From the NCBI GenBank assembly GCA_045532145.1, contig JAZSFJ010000111.1, forward strand, positions 1 to 6,369: a stretch of 6,369 nt of DNA, written 5' to 3'. This stretch comes from SIG459 sp045532145 (GTDB lineage: Bacteria > Bacillota > Clostridia > Oscillospirales > Oscillospiraceae). Positions 5,162 through 6,369 of this stretch are shown one piece after another. The notes under the pieces are model-generated. The model saw only the letters and a list, made by a program, of their open reading frames with translations, searched no databases and was not told where the DNA came from. The position numbers were made by a program, and so were the translations under genes. The first letter of the stretch is position 1. Every line of letters starts with the position of its first letter.

Positions 5162-6369
5162 ATGTCCAAGTTTGTTACTCTTGAAGAAGCCATGAGCCTC
5201 ATTCCCGACAATTGCGCACTTATCTCCGGCGGTTTCGGTTCTCTCGGCAGTCCCGAAGAGCTCTACACCGGTCTGAAAGAGCGCTTTGAGCGTGAGGGCC
5301 ATCCCCAGAACATCTCCTTCGTTTGCGGCATCACTCCCGGCGATAAGACCGAGAGCACTGAGCCCTACAAGGGATACAATATCGGCGCAAACAAGATCGC
5401 CATTCCCGGTCTGCTTGGCCGCGTTTGGGCCGGCAACATGACCGACGCCCGCGCTATCGCTTACATGATCGATCGCAACGAGATCCCCGGCTATATGCCC
5501 CCCATGGGAGTTATGTGCAACCTGATCCGCTGCGCTGCCGGCGGCCGCCCCGGCCTTATTACCAAGGTCGGCCTTGACACCTTCGCCGATCCCCGCCGCG
5601 ACGGCTGCGCCTTCAACCAGAAGGCCAAGGACGGCCTCAAGGTCGTTGAGCTTATGAACATCGACGGCGAGGAGTACCTCTTCTACAAGACCCCCCCTGC
5701 CGATGTCGCTTTCATCCGCGCCACCTATGCTGACGAGGACGGAAACCTCTCCATGGAGCACGAGGCCTATATCGGCACTGAGCTTGAGGTTGCTGTTGCC
5801 GCTCACAACAACGGCGGTATCGTCATCGCTCAGGTTGAGCAGATCGTTCCCCGCGGAACCCTCCGCACCCGCAACATCCGCATCCATAACAAGCTGGTTG
5901 ACTACATCGTTGTGGCAAAGGATCCCATGAACACCCGCCAGTGCTACGCCACCTTGAAGTATCGTCCCGAGCTCAGCGGTGAGCAGACCTTCAAGGGCAA
6001 TGCCACCAAGATTCTGCCCATGACCCTGCGCAAGATCATTGCACGCCGCGCAGCCATGGAGCTCCAGCCCGACATTATCATCAACCTCGGTTCCGGCATG
6101 CCTTCCGGCGTCGGCTCCGTTGCAGCAGAAGAAGGCATCAACGAAGGCCTCACCTGTTCTGTTGAGTCCGGTCCTATGGGCGGCCAGGTTCAGGAAGGTC
6201 TCTCCTTCCCCGGCGTTGCCAACTGCGAATGCATGTTCTCCCAGACCGACACTATCGATATGTATGACGGCGGCGTTCTTGACATGGCATTCCTGGGCGG
6301 CGCAGAGATTGACGAGAAGGGTAACGTCAACGTTTCCAAGTTCGGCGGCCGCAGCATCGGTGCCGGCGG
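5162..6369 (+). CDS. Class I CoA-transferase, acetate/propionate/acetoacetate type (YdiF/Pct-like), C-terminus cut by window edge
   Basis: The frame is open from ATG 5162 to the right edge (402 codons); the family is normally about 510-530 residues, so roughly the last fifth is missing. AAAGGA (5147-5152) precedes the start. GGFGSLGSP (residues 23-31) matches the first CoA-transferase signature (GGFxxxGxP). SVESGPMGG holds the predicted catalytic Glu335, which forms the glutamyl-CoA thioester; the equivalent in E. coli YdiF is Glu333. Further family marks are DMAFLGGAEID and the following NVNVSKFGG. Both half-domains are fused in one chain, as in YdiF/Pct rather than the split AtoDA enzymes. 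In this operon it could move CoA from the acyl-CoA released by BKACE to acetate or acetoacetate, saving the thioester bond. Acceptor and donor are inferred. The gap before it contains a hairpin, so it may be expressed at a different level from the upstream genes. Confidence 0.9.
   Translation, partial: MSKFVTLEEAMSLIPDNCALISGGFGSLGSPEELYTGLKERFEREGHPQNISFVCGITPGDKTESTEPYKGYNIGANKIAIPGLLGRVWAGNMTDARAIAYMIDRNEIPGYMPPMGVMCNLIRCAAGGRPGLITKVGLDTFADPRRDGCAFNQKAKDGLKVVELMNIDGEEYLFYKTPPADVAFIRATYADEDGNLSMEHEAYIGTELEVAVAAHNNGGIVIAQVEQIVPRGTLRTRNIRIHNKLVDYIVVAKDPMNTRQCYATLKYRPELSGEQTFKGNATKILPMTLRKIIARRAAMELQPDIIINLGSGMPSGVGSVAAEEGINEGLTCSVESGPMGGQVQEGLSFPGVANCECMFSQTDTIDMYDGGVLDMAFLGGAEIDEKGNVNVSKFGGRSIGAG

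Noticed and set aside
5156..5887. Minus-strand open frame (243 codons) antisense to the CoA-transferase
   Set aside because: It is a compositional shadow rich in Ala, Gly, Val and Asp; the plus-strand frame carries CoA-transferase signatures throughout.

Overview
The window looks like chromosomal DNA from an obligately anaerobic, mid-GC Firmicute, probably a gut-type Clostridia (Oscillospirales-like is my best guess). The evidence is strong AAAGGA/AGGAG ribosome binding sites, AT-rich intergenic DNA with TATAAT boxes, and a fermentative CoA-dependent pathway. The genus cannot be fixed from sequence alone.

Layout. Bases 1-158 (minus strand) hold the N-terminus of a membrane permease that resembles the large (DctM) subunit of a TRAP transporter; it runs off the left edge. 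Bases 159-562 are a 404-bp divergent intergenic region dense with inverted repeats, including three TGCA-based dyads placed like LysR operator boxes. Two LysR-type regulators follow on the plus strand (563-1477 and 1518-2420), ended by a hairpin terminator at 2431-2459. A promoter at about 2533-2562, with a dyad just downstream, then starts a plus-strand catabolic operon. Its genes are a DUF849/BKACE-type beta-keto acid cleavage enzyme (2645-3574), a 3-hydroxyacyl-CoA-dehydrogenase-fold dehydrogenase resembling L-carnitine dehydrogenase (3601-4563), a small cupin (4607-5065), and a class I acetate/acetoacetate-type CoA-transferase (5162 to the right edge, incomplete).

How the genes may work together (inference). 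The permease imports an organic acid. The dehydrogenase oxidises a 3-hydroxy acid to a 3-keto acid. The BKACE enzyme condenses this with acetyl-CoA and cleaves it to acetoacetate plus a new acyl-CoA. The CoA-transferase then redistributes CoA, for example to activate acetoacetate or recover acetyl-CoA. The logic parallels the carnitine-to-betaine module (dehydrogenase plus BKACE) and the kce step of lysine fermentation. However, no other lysine-fermentation gene is present, and one Kce substrate-pocket residue (Glu14) is Phe here. The substrate is therefore unknown, and the cupin is a component without an assigned role. This four-gene module with its two LysR regulators and divergent permease is the most interesting content of the window.
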